DNA from: Planctomycetaceae bacterium
Lineage (GTDB): Bacteria; Planctomycetota; Planctomycetia; Planctomycetales; Planctomycetaceae
Reading direction: 5' to 3'
Assembly: GCA_041398785.1 (NCBI GenBank)
Contig: JAWKUA010000050.1
Span: forward strand, 1-16,253
Length of the DNA: 16,253 bases
Part shown: positions 14,344 to 16,253 of the stretch, piece after piece
How the letters are laid out: every line of letters starts with the position of its first letter
How positions within the stretch are numbered: the stretch's first letter is position 1
The notes under the pieces: model-generated
What the model was told of the DNA's origin: nothing
Databases searched by the model: none
The model's input: only the letters and a program-made list of their open reading frames with translations
Translations under genes and position numbers: made by a program

Positions 14344-15584
14344 TCAGCCGCGCGATGGCACTCCGCTGCGGCGATATCGGTTTTGTCCCGAAACGAACAA
14401 CTCCGGCAGCAGAGTTGTTCCCAGGCCCGGATCAGTCGGAAGCAGCAGCCGGCCGTCTTCGACTACCGGTTGGCGATCGATCAGGTGGTCGTAAAACGTG
14501 CGAATGTGAGCCCGCACGGTTTCCTGGAACACGACGTTCGCCGATGCAGCGGCGCAGTGCAGACCGGCGAACAGAGTCAGCGGGCCGGTGCAGTCGTGCA
14601 TGGTGGCGGGTACGTTGAAGGCCTGAGCCAGCTCGATGATTCGTCGTGTTTCGCTGATGCCGCTGGCCCATGTTGGGTCGATCATGACATAGTCGGCGGC
14701 TTTGGCATTCAGCAGCGACACGTATGATCCTCGCCCTGCGCAGCATTTCCGTCGCGGCAATCGGCAGGTTCTGACTGACGGCGAAGTCCGCCAGCGTTTC
14801 GACATTGTCGACTCGCAGGACGTCCTCCAGCCACAGTGGGTTGATCTCCCGCACGGCAGCGGCGATACGCAGTGCCGACGGCAGTTGGAAGAACGGCTGA
14901 CCTTCGATCATGATTTCCCGATGCGATTACCGACACGGTCCTGGGATTTCCGAAGCGGCTTCATTCCGGCTTTCGACGTCCGCCGTAAATGTACAACCCG
15001 CCGTTGCGATGCACGAAGCGGTCGAACGGCCAGACTTTCATCCCGGCGATTCCCTCCGCGACAAGTTCTTCCGCCAGATCGCCGGCGGCATGGAAGGAAG
15101 ACCAGTTGTCCTGGAGCGGGCCGGGTTGACCTTCGTCGCCGTAGCCCGGCCAGCCGGGATGTCTCGCCGCGTTTGCGGCAGAACCTTTCACCGCGCCGTA
15201 GCCAGGTCCGCCACAGGTGTTGTAGACGCGAACTCGCGGCTGGACGGCACCGCCGAGCAGCTTCCAGACCGGCTGACCGCAGACCTGCCCCAGCAGATCC
15301 CACAGCGCGACGTCGACGGCTGACAGAGCCCGCATTTCCGCTCCCGGCGCGCCGAACGCGGAGCAGCGTTCGTACAGGAATCGCCAGTGAGCCTCGATGT
15401 CAGTGGCTTCCGCACCCAGCAGCCGCTCGGCCATCCAGTCGTGAACGAGCGATTCGATCGCATGAGGCGTGTAGTACGTTTCGCCGCAGCCAACCAGTCC
15501 ATCGTCTGTGTGAATGCGGACGAGAATCAGGTTGGGCATGATGGCCGCGGGAATCGCGGTTTCGATGGCAGTGATTGTGGGCAT
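14344..15584 (-). pseudogene. Mandelate racemase/enolase-superfamily sugar-acid dehydratase, frameshifted
   Basis: The N-terminal half (ATG at 15584, 'MPTITAIETAIPAAIMP') is intact and typical: 'LVRIHTDDGLVGCGETYY', 'EMRALSAVDVALWDLLGQ', 'QPVWKLLGG' and 'EGIAGMKVWPFDRF' with the barrel lysine. The second half is spread over other frames: 'MKPLRK', then 'MIEGQPFFQLPSALRIA', 'NPLWLEDVLRVDN', 'DYVMIDPTWASGISETRRI', 'MHDCTGPLTLFAGLHCAA' and 'VFQETVRAHI'. These include the acidic metal-site segments and a late-barrel histidine. Net shifts are needed near 14987, 14968, 14914 and 14740. The first half of the plain frame stops at 14961. The stitched length is about 413 residues, normal for the family. 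The native enzyme would dehydrate or epimerise a sugar acid. The gene starts 37 bases after the UxuA-like stop, so both were probably one transcript. Assembly error or recent inactivation are both possible. Confidence 0.82.
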
Positions 15585-15621
15585 GTGCTTCGGGCCGTGT
15601 GTCGAGGGTCGAACGATGCAG

Positions 15622-16253
15622 TCAGATTCCGTTCGTGGTTTGGACGTTCGCCGCCGTGCCATGCAGCAGCCCGCGAATGTAACCGAAAGCGAACAATCGT
15701 CCGAGCATCGTGTAGCCGGGTTCACCGGAATCTTCACCTTCCAGCTGAGGCACATGGTCCGGCCGGATCGGTCCGTCGAAGCCGATTTCGCGCAGAGCAC
15801 GAACCGCCGCGGCCATGTCCGTCGGGCCGTTGTCATGAAAGGTTTCGACGAACGATTCCGCGTTGCCTCGCACGTCGCGAAAATGAACGCACTGAATGTG
15901 GCGTCCGAGCCGTCGAATGGCTGCCGGAATGTCGACGCCCATCGTGGCGAACGCTCCCTGGCAGAAGCAGATCGCGTTGCGAGAACTCGGCACCAGCGAA
16001 ACCAGCCGCTCAAAGTTTTCGACGGAATTCATGATGCGCGCCATGCCGCAGAATTCCGGCAGCGGAGGATCATCCGGATGCATGACCAGCGTGACTCCGG
16101 CCGCTTCCGCGACGGGAACCAATTCGCGCAGGAAGTGCTCCAGATGTTCCCAGAGCTGTCCGGTGGAAATCGGCGTCGCTGCAAATTGACCGCTGCGGGA
16201 ATTCAAAGACATCGCTCGTTCGGCGTCTCTGAGATCAAACCCTGTAACCCTGG
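15622..16253 (-). CDS. uxuA: Mannonate dehydratase (UxuA-like), C-terminal part; 5' end outside window
   Basis: The frame is open to the window edge and reads 'VTGFDLRDAERAMSLN' before the ATG at 16212, so that ATG is internal and the start is beyond base 16253. UxuA turns D-mannonate into 2-keto-3-deoxygluconate in hexuronate breakdown. The visible metal-site segments match the family: His in 'LVMHPDDPP', Cys in 'CFCQGAFA', His in 'QCVHFRDVRG' and Asp in 'GPIRPDHVPQ'. The closing 'GYTMLGRLFAFGYIRGLL' is typical. About 210 residues are visible out of a usual 350-400, so the missing part is explained by the window edge rather than by truncation. It is the first visible gene of the minus-strand sugar-acid cluster, followed after 37 bases by the enolase-superfamily gene. 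A related sugar-acid dehydratase activity is possible. Confidence 0.88.
   Translation of the reverse strand, partial: RVTGFDLRDAERAMSLNSRSGQFAATPISTGQLWEHLEHFLRELVPVAEAAGVTLVMHPDDPPLPEFCGMARIMNSVENFERLVSLVPSSRNAICFCQGAFATMGVDIPAAIRRLGRHIQCVHFRDVRGNAESFVETFHDNGPTDMAAAVRALREIGFDGPIRPDHVPQLEGEDSGEPGYTMLGRLFAFGYIRGLLHGTAANVQTTNGI

Overview
The window reads as a piece of a GC-rich planctomycete chromosome, most likely from the order Planctomycetales or a close relative. The clearest sign is a DUF1553-type protein followed by a DUF1501 protein with a Tat-type signal, a pair that is typical of Planctomycetes. A PQQ-like beta-propeller protein with a 'WPQWRG' start, an exported SGNH hydrolase and a set of sugar-acid enzymes fit the same group. 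No rRNA, tRNA, CRISPR array, insertion sequence or phage gene was seen. No stretch of more than 300 bases lacks a gene.

Layout. (1) Bases 2-2630, plus strand: the C-terminal part of a DUF1553 protein, then a DUF1501 protein. They are separated by a 124-base gap that contains a long 63-base hairpin repeat. (2) Bases 2686-7231, minus strand: a three-gene operon read as PQQ-like beta-propeller protein, then a membrane-fused spermidine synthase-like protein, then a dimethylargininase (DDAH) family enzyme. The last two are coupled by an ATGA overlap. (3) Bases 7453-9855, plus strand: an exported SGNH/GDSL hydrolase and a nitrilase-superfamily hydrolase with a signal-like N-terminus. (4) Bases 9898-12140: a divergent pair, an RraA-family protein (minus) and an M81/MlrC-family metallopeptidase (plus), around a 44-base interrupted palindrome. 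(5) Bases 11970-16253, minus strand: a sugar-acid cluster read as mannonate dehydratase (cut by the window edge), mandelate racemase/enolase-superfamily enzyme, a VapB-VapC-like toxin-antitoxin pair, and an ACS-type MFS transporter.

How the genes may work together. The transporter, the enolase-superfamily dehydratase, the UxuA-like enzyme and the RraA-like aldolase/lyase-fold protein suggest uptake and breakdown of hexuronates or related sugar acids. The M81 protein, SGNH hydrolase and nitrilase-like protein may trim N- or O-substituted substrates. This is inference from family membership and gene order.

Main oddity. Reading-frame breaks are concentrated in two patches, about 10.93-12.17 kb and 14.74-14.99 kb. 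They break the M81 gene (at least seven net shifts), the end of the MFS gene (one) and the enolase-superfamily gene (four). The protein stays strongly family-like across every break. This looks more like consensus errors in the assembly than old pseudogenes, but the sequence alone cannot settle it. I found no clearly new molecular system. The best candidates for a second look are the two palindromic elements, the DDAH/spermidine-synthase-like/beta-propeller operon and the toxin-antitoxin pair lodged inside the sugar-acid cluster.
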